Origin: Puffinus mauretanicus
Taxonomy: Eukaryota > Chordata > Aves > Procellariiformes > Procellariidae
Direction of reading: 5' to 3'
Length of the DNA stretch: 64,000 bases
NCBI GenBank assembly: GCA_023333565.1
Contig: JAJKFH010004053.1
Span: 248,001 to 312,000, forward strand
Shown: piece after piece, positions 36,835-49,736 of the stretch
Layout of the letters: every line of letters starts with the position of its first letter
Position numbering within the stretch: position 1 is the first letter of the stretch
The notes under the pieces: model-generated
What the model saw: only the letters and a program-made list of their open reading frames with translations
Database searches by the model: none
Told to the model about the DNA's origin: nothing
Position numbers and translations under genes: made by a program

Positions 36835-39800
36835 AGTGAGAGCATTAGATGAAAATCTGAGATGCTCTTTGTTGTAAAGCATTCCTAGATTGCAAGACAT
36901 TTTCTGAGAAGGAAGAAAAACATCAGTCCCCTTCACATACTGTGACTCTAAAAGAATATTTCCATTTTAAAACCTATTTCTTAGTTGAGGTGAATATTTT
37001 TATTAAACTACTATATAGTTCATTGGTCTTTTATATGTGCTTAACGCTAATTTTGTTCACTGAACTAAGTCAACTATTAATTAAAAAAACCTACTTGATG
37101 CAGTTCTGTCATAAAATTAAACATTATATCTTATTTTGTTGAGACAGAAGACCCAAGTTCATTCCTTCTGACCATTGGCACATTTTGATATTTCCTTGGG
37201 AAAGGGAATTTTAATTTCATTTGTATTTAAAGGCAAGCTAAAGCCACTGCCCTGCTCTGGGTTGCTCTGCTCCAGATGAACACAGAAGTGCGAGCAAAAA
37301 ATCCCCTCTATTTTTCCAAGATCTCCTTGTGGATACTCAGCTTTCAAATGGATATTAATGACAACAAACTGGCTTTTCCTAAAACATATTTTCTGTGTCC
37401 CTTTTCTCTCCTGGACAGCACCATTAATCCCCCTGTTACTCTGCTCCATCCCTTTGGCTTCATTAACATTGCCGTGCTACCAAAAAAACAATTCCTGCAC
37501 ATTGTCCAGATCCAGTCTGCCTTACTTTTGAATTATTAATTAATCTGTTTTGGATCCATTATCATCAAATCCTATGCTCTGTTTTGTGGCAGGGCTTTCC
37601 TTTGTATACCACTGAAGTCCCATCCCAGCGTTATAACCTGATGGCTGTCGACTCAGCTCTTTGGAGGAGGGTCTCACACTTCTCTGCGTGTCTGGCATCT
37701 GGCGCAAGGACTGAACCTCTGCCAAGACAAAGCCTCCAGCCCACTGACGGTCCCCACAAGTTAAACACTTCTGATTTCATCACCTATCCATCCCAGTAAT
37801 GGCTTCCTCCCAAAATACAAAACAGCGGGAGGAAATCAGTGCTGTTGCCAGCCTCAGAGCATTTGGAAAGTTCTGATGTATAGCACAAAGCTGTGCTTCC
37901 TTTAATATAAATTAGACTGTATAGACTAGCTAACTTTAGTATAAATACGGCCATATTCTCACTGGTGTCTATGTGCTCTTTTAGTATAGTGGTAATTACA
38001 ATTCCTAATATAGGAAAGGAAGAGAAATCTGAAGAACAGTAGGTAGATTTTAAGAGACAAAGTTTTCTCTCTGACACGCTCATTATTATTGTCAAATATA
38101 AGTAATTTCCTTGCTTACTCTCTCCCCCCACCACATGCCAAATAAAAGAACAAAAACCCTAAAACAGACATTAAAAAAAAAAAATTATGAGTATAAAAAA
38201 GAAATCAGGATGTATTCTGTCAAAGCCAAGATCACAGAGACTCAGAACAGCTAATTCACTTGTAATGCTGCCTTAACTGATTACTTTCCAATTGAAACTA
38301 GTTGCTATTTTATGACAAATATTAAAAAAACAAAATCCAAAGTAATACAATCTCACTCAGAAGCTGAATATTAGGGTGTGTGAAACGTTACCCTATTCCC
38401 CTCTTCCATACACTCTAGCCAGCTGGTGGCACAAAGAGCAATAATAATGCTTAAACTCATCCAAAACATATTATTATGTACTATAGTTTCCTCACAACAG
38501 GATCAAAGATAATTCCTTTATGCTCGGTGTACCACTGATTCAACTCAAGGTCTAAACAATGTTAATATTACTCAAATTTTGGAAAAAAAACCAATGTTTA
38601 TTATAGCCCCTTAAGAAATCTTTAGCTAATCAAAGAAACTTTACTAACAAAACACTGTGTGATTCTGGAGTGGAAGATCATGCAGAAATGTATATATAAT
38701 AACACAAGCAATAAGAGCTCTTTAAAGACTCAGATTCGCTGTTGATAAGGAATTATAAAGACAAAAGATGCGAAGAACTAGATTAAGCTCATCTAAGTTT
38801 CATCACTAGGAGTTTGGAATTTTGGCTCCCGCTGTCGTGGACCAACCTGTCCAAAGGAGATGAACACCCACCCAGCCTTTGGAAAATGCTCACAGTCTCT
38901 ACTGATCATAAAGAAATCCATGCTCCTACTAATTAGGTGAGACATGAGGAAAACATTCAATAGCTCTGCAAGAAACTGTTTTGCACCCAGCTATGTACAT
39001 GGACTTCTCCTCTATCTATCTGCCCAGTTTAGGTTCAATAGCTGTGTCGTCTTCATAATCCAGGTCAAGATTTTACAAGCTTATTTTGTACAACCTTAGA
39101 TAGGTTACCTTCATTCTTTCTATCCTGTATTTTGCTAACTACTTCCTCTCTTCTGGATCTCTGTCTCTCTCCCTCTGGGTGCGAGAGAGGTACCACCGAA
39201 GCTGTCCTCGCTCTGCTGAAGGGCAGGTTCTGACCAGAATCAGAGAAGTCACAAGGCAGGGTGAAGCTGCGTTGCCTCTGAGCATCCACGTTGTGCCAAA
39301 CTGCAGTCAGCACGGTGCCATTTTTGTGTTGGGATGAAACAGGAGAGGGAACATTGGTTCGTTTAGCACAGTCAACTTGTCTTTGTGTTTAAATGGTCAT
39401 AGATTTCATAGCTTTCCATAGATATGTTAGAAAGTTATTCAAATGAAAAGTAAAGAGAGCAATTAAAATTCATTAGCTACATCTCTTTTAGCTAAATAAT
39501 TCTTCATGGAAACAATTACATTCAAATCTTGCAAGAGTCATTTTCAGTAGAACATCTAGAGATGCTAGATTCATTATAAGAAGATCTTGGGGATTAAGGG
39601 ACAATACTAATGTGTTGGGTTTTTTTTTTACTATCCTGAGCAGTAAGAATGATATACAACCTTTGAAGATTATTATGCACTTGTTTGATTAGGTAATACT
39701 TTATTAATCTTCTGAGCTATTAGTCTTTGTGAATTACATGCCATCAGATATGCTTCCAGTACTTAACAGTGACAGAAATTATCTAATGCACTTTCTGTCT

Positions 39801-42274
39801 CACTACCTTTTGCTTCCAACTTTTTGCTCTCTTATTTCCCCTTTACCCACAAACCTTGCCTTTCCCTTCAACTTTCTAAATCCTGTAATTATTCACCCAT
39901 CCTGCAAGGGATTTTACACCAACCAGTCACTGAACAGGGTAAAGAACTGCCTTAGAAATAGGAACTGAAAGCCAGGGAACCCCTCTTTCATAGGAAAATT
40001 TTTGTTACAAGGCTACTGACATGCCCACTACTCTCTTCTCTCATTATTGCTGCACTGGGCCACAGCCCAAACAGAGGGAACCGAGTGTCCCATCTCATCG
40101 CCTGGTCTGTAAACCGCAATCCCCAAACCCCTCCTATCTGCAAAGGATGTATAGCTAAGATCTCTCATTATTTTTATAGTCCCAAGCAAGTAAGCGTATA
40201 ATTACAGAGGCTATATAAAAAAAATGAGCATCATTTTCTGCTGTGCCATCTGTGCATTGTGGCAGGAGAAATTAACCAAGCTCTAATATTTAAAGTAACA
40301 AAGAGGGTTCTGGGCCTAACCTCAGGAGAGGACTTTGGCTGTAAATATCAGTCAGACAAATACAAACAATTCCAGAGTAGTTTATAGCATAATTGCTGAA
40401 AAGAAATAAAGTTCCTTTTTGTTAGTAAGGACAAGGAACTACAGATGAAACAAATTTTATTCACAAAATGCATGATTTTGCTTGACAAGAAAACTGCCTT
40501 TGCAGTCATAAAACATGAAAACTTTCACATTTAGAAGTCACATGTGAAAAACACGATTTTCATTCCAGTGAAGAAACAAACAGAAGCATTAAGGGAAAAA
40601 AAGAAGGGACTAATATTCATGGGTGCCAACATATTGCAACATTTTAGAGGTGTAGTTGACACTGCTTTAAATCTAATTTTAAAGTAGTTATACAAAAATC
40701 AAGGCATCACATTTGCTGGTCATTTCTGAAAATGTCAACTCTCCATTCTGCTTATAAAAAGTTAGCAACACCAGCCATTATTCTGCTTATCATAAAATAA
40801 CTATCAACAAGATTTTTGGCCAGAGAAGAAACTGACTTTCAGCATTATTCTCCTGTTGTTGCTGAAAGATTATATTTCTTAGGTTGAAATACAATTTTAT
40901 CTGAATGTAGATTTTAATATGTTAGCATACAAAAGGCTAATATTCTAGTTAGCAGAAAACAAGCAAGTCTTTTTTTCTGACATAGCCTTCAAATGAAAGG
41001 TGTAAATTCAAGTAATACTGTCAGCTGCCTGTGTTAGAAGCTATTTTAATGACAAAAGTTCACAGCAGGTTGCTTAGCCATTAACAAAACCAACAGCTAC
41101 AAATTAAAAGATTGACAAGCAATTTGGAAACATCTAGCCATTCTCCACTTCTTATATATAACGGTGCAGTAGAAGCAAAATGAATTGCCGTGTAGATGTC
41201 AGTACGATGCACAAAAGAAATGTCAGTGATTAGTCAATGAACGCTCCCACCAAGACATTCAACACGTGCAGACAGCTTCTCCCCTCTTGTGCACCTTCTC
41301 CTCAAGTTTGAAAGACTGGAGAGGGCCCAGAGGTATGGCCCAGTAATGAAGAGCCAGCAATAGCAACCCATCGCTTGTTTTGAAAGTCTTTAGAGGTCAT
41401 AGAAGACACGACTTCACTTTCTGTGGAAATGAAAGATCTTAGCCAAGAGCACGTTACTATTTGCATTTGCTCTGTGTCTGTTTAGATAGATATTCAGGTC
41501 CTGACCAAGATAGAGTTCCATTTTATGCTGATCTAACCACTAGTCTCCAGATCACTCAGCTGACCACTGCTTCCCTCTTCCAATGATCAGCAGCTTCAGG
41601 GAGAGTCAGAGCCACTCACTGATCCAAGAGAAAAAATGGCATTAGTTTTAGCAGATTGAGCTGGTGGATCATCATGCTGATCCTGCTTGCCCTGTAGCCA
41701 CAGTGATGGAAGGCAGAGAAGAAGAATGTGAGGCCACAAAGAACACAAGTCCTCCCAGGTGAATGGCTTTATAAAAGCTAGATATATTTTATTAAAATGT
41801 CTAGTGCTCTGTAAGAGATGGTTGCCTTGCATACTTGAACTTCTGAAGTTTGCATATTAGTCTGAAAACTGTTAGCACAGAAGGTGTCATTGCTGCTGGA
41901 AGTCTATGACTATAGACTAATATTATGACTAATATTCTAAAACAATGACTTCATAAATATTTTAAAGAATTAAGTTACATTTTTTTAAATCAATGGAAAC
42001 CTACTTTAATGAATGATCCAGAGACTCTTTGTAAAGAGATAATATTACTTTGAAATAGTGAGGCTATTTCAAAGGCAATGCCATAGACATAGGATAATTT
42101 AAAGACTTTTGTACTGGAAAGAAGATGCTATGGACTCAAGGAATATTCAGACTATTGTAACATGTTCACAAATGCTCTTCTGTTGTTCAACATTGTGTGC
42201 ATTTCTAGATCAGCTACTATGCTCCCTTCAGAAAGCAAAGCTGAAAAATAAAAGTTAGCAAATGATCTTGATTC

Positions 42275-42279
42275 ACCCA
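42275..42279. repeat. Target-site duplication, left (ACCCA), LTR copy 2
   Basis: Matches 42854-42858 exactly. Confidence 0.9.
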
Positions 42280-42519
42280 TGTCCTGGTTTCAGCTAGGAT
42301 AGAATTAATTTTCTTCCCAGTAGCTGCTATAGTGCTCTGTTTTGGATTTAGTATGAGAAGAATGTTGATAACACACTGATGTTTTAGTTGTTGTTAAGTA
42401 GTGTTTTCACTAGTCAAGGACTTTTCAGCTTCCCATGCTCTGCCAGGTGCACAAGAAGCTGGGAGGGATCATAGGCAGGACAGCTGACCCAACTGACCAA
42501 CAGGGTATTCCATACCATA

Positions 42520-42542
42520 TGACGTCATGCTCAGCATATAAA
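42520..42542 (+). promoter_or_regulatory. LTR core promoter: CRE plus TATA box, copy 2
   Basis: TGACGTCA (42520-42527) and TATAAA (42537-42542) have the same spacing as in copy 1, in an identical 40-base block. Confidence 0.75.
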
Positions 42543-42721
42543 GCTGGGGAAAGAAGAAGGAGGGGGGATGTTCGGAGTGATGGTGTTTGTCTTCCCAAGT
42601 CACAGCTACACATGATGGAGCCCGGCTTTCCTGGAGGTGGCTGAACACCTGCCTGCCGATGGGAAGCAGTGAATGAATTCCTTGTTTTGCTCTGCTTGTG
42701 CATGTGGCTTTTGCTTTACTT

Positions 42722-42727
42722 ATTAAA
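42722..42727 (+). terminator. LTR polyadenylation signal ATTAAA, copy 2
   Basis: It has the same relative position as in copy 1 and precedes the U5-like T/C-rich region. Confidence 0.55.
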
Positions 42728-42853
42728 CTGTCTTTATCTCAACCCACGAGTTTTCTCACTTTTACTCTTCCGATTCTCTCCCTCATCCCATGGGGGGTGA
42801 GTGAGCGAGAGGCTGTGTGGGGCTTAGTTGCCGGCTGCGGTTGAACCATGACA

Positions 42854-42858
42854 ACCCA
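42854..42858. repeat. Target-site duplication, right (ACCCA), LTR copy 2
   Basis: Matches 42275-42279 exactly. Confidence 0.9.
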
Positions 42859-45800
42859 GTATGGGCTCTCACCTTTCTGAGAAGATATAGACTAGTCTAA
42901 CTCAAGTCTCAGTTATGGCTTCTGAAGCACAAGGCTTGTAATGATATGATGTCTGCTCTGGAGTTCAGTGATACTTGGCACAGAACTATCATCATTCCAT
43001 GAGACAAGTCCTATGAAGATCTGTGGTACTGTGGTCCTATCTTGGCTCTCCTGTGGAGCAACTGAGTGACTTTAGTAAGCTAGTAATGCATTTAGACCAT
43101 TTATAGTTTCCTCTATAATGCTTCTTTTCAAATTATTTTATGACTGCTAGCAGCAGGCGCCTATGAAGACCTATCCTGGTCCCAGAAAGGGAAAAAGACT
43201 ATGAAGAGTGAATTAAAGCCATGAAGAACTACAGGGGCCAGTGACCTCTGGTTCTGATTAGAATATAAGTCCTCTCCCACTGCCAAATAAAAGTAGTATC
43301 TAGAAGAAGCCACGATGTACTCGAGAGCTAATTAGTCTTGGAAACAGAAGCAATAATCAGATCAAATTATCTTTCCACTATTTCTACAAAAATGCTGCTA
43401 TTGGACAAGTAAATACGAATGACAGATGCAGTGAATCCATCTAAACAACCTATAGGAGAAAACCTTGTTTATAGACTAGAAAGAATGCTTGCACATGAAC
43501 ATTGTTTTGAGTTGCTCACTGACGTGTTTTCCCAATTATTTCAAACATACAGACTCAACGATTAGGTTGTGTGAGACAACATAGAAACTGCATATTTATA
43601 TTTGTTATGATGTTGAAAACCTCTTTCGTGCCAGCCCACTTCATAACAAGTACTTATTTTTATTACAGTGAAAGCACTGATGAAGCAACTTCTCATGGAA
43701 ATCAATGGCAAAATGTCAATTATTTTGATAGATCAGACCCAAAATAGCTGCCAATTACAGTTCTCCAAATGTATCTTGGATGCATTTGAAAATGTTTATC
43801 TCTGTTGGGGCAGTGGGGGGAGAGCTGCTTGTTATTTCAGCTTGCAAATTTATTCACACAACAAGAAATATGAGAAAAGCATAATGAAATACTTCATTAT
43901 AAATAGTTTCTGCTTTTCTGTTGTGATAGGTCAGAGCACATCATGCAGTCAGTTTAATGAAAACCATTTGAAATTTATGTCTAAAAATTGCCTATGCTGA
44001 AATACTGTCCTATATAAGAAATGGCTTCAACAATGAGAAGATTTGTGCCATCTTCCTCCAAAAGAGGGTGTGCGTTTAAACCCCTGGACCCCCAACCCCA
44101 GCCTAGTATGAAGAAATAATACTGAATCTGTCTTAAGTAGTATGGATAAAAGTAGGGGGAAAAGGGAAAGTAGAGGGGAAAACCTAAGAAAGAAAGAAGA
44201 GATAAGTAATAGCTACTCAAAAACATGTAGAAAATAGTTTCCTAGTGATGGAAAAGAAGTATATAGAATAATTAAAAAAGGAGGTTTGCAAATATAAGTT
44301 AATATATCTGTTTTTAAAGTGTCATCCTCAGGAAGAAGGTTGTTTATTATGTTATTCCTTTGAAATAATACCAAAGCTGCTTAATTTGCTATAGCCTTTA
44401 TATATGAAGGCATCTTTTTCTGTGTAAGATATTTGATAGGTTTTTTAATAGTTTGGGTCCAACTATTGGTTAAAGAAATGCCTACTCAGGCTGAAGCGTA
44501 GTTGAAAGTGTTTGAATGTTCTAATGTCAGTTCAAGTCTGATTTACATAAAATGAATGAGAGGAGGTAGGACATGCGGATTAAAACCAGTATTAAAAAGG
44601 CTCAGCTTACATCTAATTTTAACAGTCTGAGAACCAAACTAATTTTCCATTTGAGGGCTATTTCCTCAAAATAATGAAAAACAAACTGAAAATAGCTCCT
44701 AGAAGAACTGTCTTATTCCACTAGAGATTCAGAAAAACACTGCTGAGCTATGCATTCTGCTGAATTAAGATAATTTGCACTTAATTGATGGCTTCACACA
44801 CACGGGTGACTGTGTGAGAATATCTTACCTTTGAGCTCACCCTCGATATTCTATACTATGAACTGAAAGAAATGTCAGAGACTTCATTAAACAATTACAT
44901 CAAGATTTTACATCACACAAGATATACACACAGAACAAGAACATGTGGTTTATTACTTATTGTGGATAACATGAAATAAAGCATATCGGAAAGGTTTTCT
45001 TTAAACCTGTATGCAGAAAACAGGAAAATAAATTATGGACCCAAATACTCAGATGATAGTGAGGTTAACCATGAAATGAGCATTTTTTATTTCCAGAGTA
45101 AAGCAGAGAGAAATACAGTCACAGTTATAGAAATTATATAGAAATTGAGCTGGTGAGAAACACACGTTGGTCTTCTGAACCAACTAATGCTCAAAAGTTT
45201 GGCATTAGTGAATAAGCAATTAGCCAGTACTAACTGTTTCCTATTTTACATGTTGGGGTTTTTTTAATCATTGGAAGTTTAATATGTGGGTTTAAAATTT
45301 TATAATACATCTTTTCAGAATGTTTTTGAATGTCTGATTGTTTAAGCTTATTATTAATGAATGGTTCCTATTAACAATTGCTTACAAAATAACTGTGTTT
45401 ATGTAAGTCAGATATATTTATGAGATTTTATTGCCTAAAGCACACAACACTGAAATAAAAGTTAGAAGTTATACTGAGGAAAAAATATTTCCTTCTGTGA
45501 GAAATGATAGCTGAGAATGGTTTAATGTAAGTTTAATATTAAAACATACATAGTAAAACCACAATATTTTGTATGCTATAAGAAATCAGGGGAGAGGAAA
45601 AAGAAAGAGTATGTTGTCATTTTCAGAAGATCTACTTCACTTAATATACTGTAAACAAATATGCTGGAAAATTAAATTTTCCTGGAACTTAAAAGCAAAT
45701 ATAATTCAATCCTAAAAAGTAGGAGGAAAAAACCTGCACGTCCTTGGCAAAAGTTAGTCAGTCAGTATATTCAGTCATCACGTAACGCCACTTCACTATT

Positions 45801-47344
45801 TTGTGGAGCCTTGCAATAGATATTAACATGCAAAACAATTATACTAGCCTAAAATGCCCATCCAAGGAAGGACAGTCAAAGAAATCAGAAACACAAGTAG
45901 GTTAGTTAAAATTAATTTGTTTAGGAAGGGGGATAAAAACCAGAATGCATTGTTTCCTAAAGAATTTTAACTTTCAGCACAGTGTTTTGCTGAAATGCAT
46001 TATTTTGGTACACAAAGAGAGCTATGAAAACAGTTATTTTGCCTGATGTGTTTTCCATGTCAGAATCCTTTGTTAGACCTTCTTTAAATATGTGAACTAA
46101 TTTGCTTCAGCCATCAAACAATGTTTCAGTTAAGGATTAAGTTAATGGCAAGTTTGAAACTTAAAACCAAATTCATTTTGATTTATCAAAGTGAAAAAGT
46201 GTCCTTCTAAAAAAAAAAGAAAAAATCAGAAGTTTCTATCATGTTTCCAGGATCAGACTTTTACACTTTTTTTGACGCTTTCTAAAATAAAGTCATTATT
46301 TGTTTGAGGCTCATCACAGGAGGAGTCATGACCTTAAAGGAATATTCTACAGGAAGTTATTGTTAGGCTAGTTGTAACAATTCTCACTTATGGTAGAAAC
46401 AAAATGTTGCTGCGGCTCAAATACCATCAGAACCGGCAGCTCCAGTCGCTGACGTATCATAGAAACTGTAGCTACAATGGCAGACACGCATGAGCACACG
46501 AAAAGCATCATTATTTTACATTCAAATCCAAAGGAATAGGATTGTTTTCTTCCTGTTCAGTTATAAGAACGTCTTGTTCTTAAACTGGATGCTTGCCGTT
46601 GAATTTCCTTTTAAAAATAATCTGTTGGACAGAAATCATACACAGCTTGCTCTGGTCAATAGTTTTTAAAAGAAATTTCCAAAGAAACCCTTCTACTCAT
46701 CAACCACATCAACGAGAAGCTCGCTTCGACAGCAAATGCTCGTGTATTTATCACCCCAACTTTCAACCTCTTGACCTAGGCCAAGGCTTTCAAAGGCAGG
46801 CTCTTAACTCCAGAGGCAATGCTTTTAGGATTTCAACCTACCCACTTCAAACACTTGCAAAGGCTGATAATCTTCATTTTTGGAAGGCCAAACCAAAATC
46901 CTTACCCAAGTTTATAATGTCAGGCACGTTATAAGACAGCAAAAATCACTGAGCCCTTTTCCATCTGTTGTACCCATACCCAGTGCTTATTAAAACAAAA
47001 CATACATAATTAGTATTCAGCAGCTTATACATAATTTCTAAAATAATCTCATGTTTTGAAAAGAGAAAAAAGAATGGTAAAACATGTATATTGGAACAAG
47101 TTTTGAGGAAGATAGTCTTACTACCTGATATTGAAAAGAACAGTTGCCTATGTAAATTGACTCAAAAGGAAGATGTAAAGATACCCTTTGAAAAAACTAA
47201 GCTCAGTAAAAATGTCATGAAATAAATATTTATTGAAAACAGCTGTCTTTAAAGAAATACCTCCTCAGTCATCATTGTCCAGCTGTTGTACCATAATGCT
47301 AATGCACAAGAACTGCGAAGTGAACAAAACTAAAAACAGAAGCC

Positions 47345-47364
47345 AAAAAAAAAAAAAAAAAAAA
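47345..47364. repeat. Poly(A) run, 20 bases
   Basis: Uninterrupted A homopolymer without a recognised retroposon upstream. Confidence 0.9.
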
Positions 47365-47556
47365 GGGAAAAATCAATTATTTTTGTGACAGTGCAATACA
47401 TATGGTGAAAACTAAATTTAGATTGGCTGCAATCCCATACATCCCATTAATTTTGGCTTTCAAGCCCAGGAAGGCTGTTTGGAACAGCCTCAGCACAGTG
47501 GTGTCCTGGCCCAAGACACCAGGTATTAGAGGAGAAGAGTAACCATGTGTAAATAT

Positions 47557-47595
47557 GCACACACACACACATATATATATATCTATATCTATCTC
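47557..47595. repeat. Compound CA / TA / TATC microsatellite
   Basis: (CA)n passes into (TA)n and then TCTATA units. It is probably polymorphic in length. Confidence 0.88.
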
Positions 47596-49700
47596 AGACA
47601 GGAAGCAATGCAGTAATTCATACAAAATTCCACATATCCATTCTGCCCGGTCCCTCATTTACCTCCCAGAAATGTATCTGCATGAAGATCAGATACTCAT
47701 CTTTAAACACAACCTACTAGTGTCTAACCAGGCACAAGCAAAGCTTATACAGTCCACTGTTAACGGGGCAGAGGTTTGCAACGTTAGTATGAATGAAATG
47801 AATGGAAGTGTGTGTTTGTAGGGAAGGGGGGAGGGAAAGAGAACGCACAGGCATGCGAGGGAGCAAGCTTTGATTCACAGGATATAGGATTCAGCTTTGT
47901 AGAAAGAGTTAGTCGAGAGCATCCTAAATTACAATTGGCTCCTGGCAGAAAAACATACCTAAGGAAAGCTGTCTGCAAATTGTGCAGAAATCTGAACTTT
48001 TTGAGTCACAATGATTGATTTGCAGGCTCTGTCCTCATTACACCTCTTCCCACCTTGCACCATTTCTCATTGGACCAAAGTCTTGAATTTTTATGTGATG
48101 AACTTTCTGTTTAAAAAGAATAAAGCAAGCTTTTTCTATTTTCATCTGACATTCCACAACTGTGTCCCCAGTTGCTTCTGTAGCCTGATTGGCAACATGG
48201 GCACTGAAGATCCATAGCCTGGAAGACCACTGGAGAGAGAAAAGTTCCCAAAGAAAGGGAATCCCAGAAACCCAGTACTGCAAGATCCTGCCAGAATCAA
48301 ATTCCCCTGTCAAAGAGAAGCTATTGCACCACATTCACCTGCTCTGGCATTAGAAAAATATCTGTACTCTACCGGCAGTCACCTTGCATCTGTGTACTAA
48401 ACTGGGAGTCACAGTGTAAACTAAAGTAGCCTATACTGTGTTTGTCTGTACACCAAATCAAGGTGACCTGAGAATGAGAGGATCGTAGCTGCTGTACATC
48501 CTACAGGCCTATCCACTTAGTTTTGTGCTCAGATATAAATGATGACTATTTGGAGAATTGTCCTGAGTGATCTTAAAAAAATAACCAAAACCATCCAGAC
48601 TAAATTGGTAATCCTTCTCAGTTTTCTCGTTTGTTTCTGAAAAGTTTGCTAAATGAAGTCTGTTACTGAAAGGTGTGCTTATCATTCTTGTGAACTTCGG
48701 AGAAAGATTTTACCTGGGCAGATGACAGAAGTGAAGAAAGGAGAAATAAAGAAACACCAAAAAAGCAGCTACACTGATTTTGTTTCTCCCACCCCAATTG
48801 CTTTCTATTTTGATAAATGGTTAAATTAAGGACGGTACTTGGAATTGAAGTATGAACGAATTGCTTCATTAGTGTTTGCCGGCTCCATTATAGAGTAAAA
48901 GCACACAACTGAGGTTTGACATAAAAATAAACTGTGTTTAGGGTACACTAAAAACCACAGTAATGTTTCAAGTATAATCTCACAAACTAATACAAGCCAG
49001 CTGGAACACTTCAGCTGTTTCTGGCTGTCAAAACATTTAGAGAGGTATTTCTCCGGCTATGATTCAAAGACAAAATTGCCATTTTTACTGCTAAAGTTCT
49101 GCAATTGGCCCTAAGTTACAGGTGAGGGCACTATAAGCAAAAATAAAACCTTAGGACAAGCTAAATGCAAATACATTTAAAATGAAATATCTTTAAAAGG
49201 CACAACAAAAACGTGCTCACTGACATTTCAAATCACAGAACAGTAATTCCCAAGATGAAAAGTGTTTTATATTTGGTATATAAATACCATTATTTAGAGA
49301 ATAATTGAAGCTTTTCCCTAGAAAATGTATATTATATACACATGCATATAGACATCTGAAGAAAATTGCCTAAAAATAAAATTCATATAATCAAATAGAA
49401 AACATACGAAAAGTCAAATCTGCTGCCCAGTGCACTTGTATCAGGGAACAGTCTGAGATATAACTGTACAGCAAGAGGAATGAAAATACTAGCTCAAACT
49501 TTTTCTTCTATGATTATCAAACCTCACTTGATAATGTTGCAGGAGACCTGATATTCTAAGGTAGCTCCATTTTTTCTAAGTAAATGCAACTGTAGAGCAT
49601 TTCTGTACTTGTTTTCAAAGAGGTTTCTGATATAGTAAAGTACGTCACGCACTCAGAATTATTTGAAGTTTAAATAGTAGTTTTTTCTTTTCTAAATTGT

Positions 49701-49736
49701 TGAATTGTTAATTGTTAACAATTGTTAATTGTTAAA
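49701..49736. repeat. TTAATTG tandem/palindromic cluster
   Basis: Units of ATTGTTA repeat in both directions, creating the palindrome AATTGTTAACAATT. GTTAATTGTTAAC at 49707-49719 resembles an HNF1-type homeodomain dimer site. In AT-rich DNA this may be chance. Confidence 0.55.

Larger units (their letters stand above)
27401..42274. other. Upstream flank / probable 1B intron; no gene seen
   Basis: Long AT-rich stretch with scattered microsatellites and homopolymers and one strong G-quadruplex candidate (36806-36834). Reading both strands gave no exon with a known domain and no intact mobile element. The FGF14-1B first exon was looked for and not found. Confidence 0.6.
42280..42853 (+). mobile_element. 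Solo LTR of the same avian ERV family, copy 2
   Basis: The element starts TGTCCTGGTTTCAGC and ends GTTGAACCATGACA, and is flanked by the identical 5-base duplication ACCCA (42275-42279 and 42854-42858). It is 574 bp long with no viral coding region. It aligns end to end with the element at 21291-21888, including the CRE, TATA box, ATTAAA signal and U5-like end. It lacks part of the C-rich stretch present in copy 1 near 21445-21480. Each copy has its own duplication, so they are separate insertions and not the two ends of one provirus. Confidence 0.94.

Noticed and set aside
39065..39313. An 82-codon minus-strand frame rich in charged residues.
   Set aside because: No domain, promoter or splice context is recognised, and the length is within chance expectation for 64 kb read in six frames.
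21291..42853. The two LTRs as the ends of one 21.5-kb provirus.
   Set aside because: Each LTR has its own, different 5-bp target duplication, and the DNA between them contains the FGF14 exon and CpG island, not viral genes.
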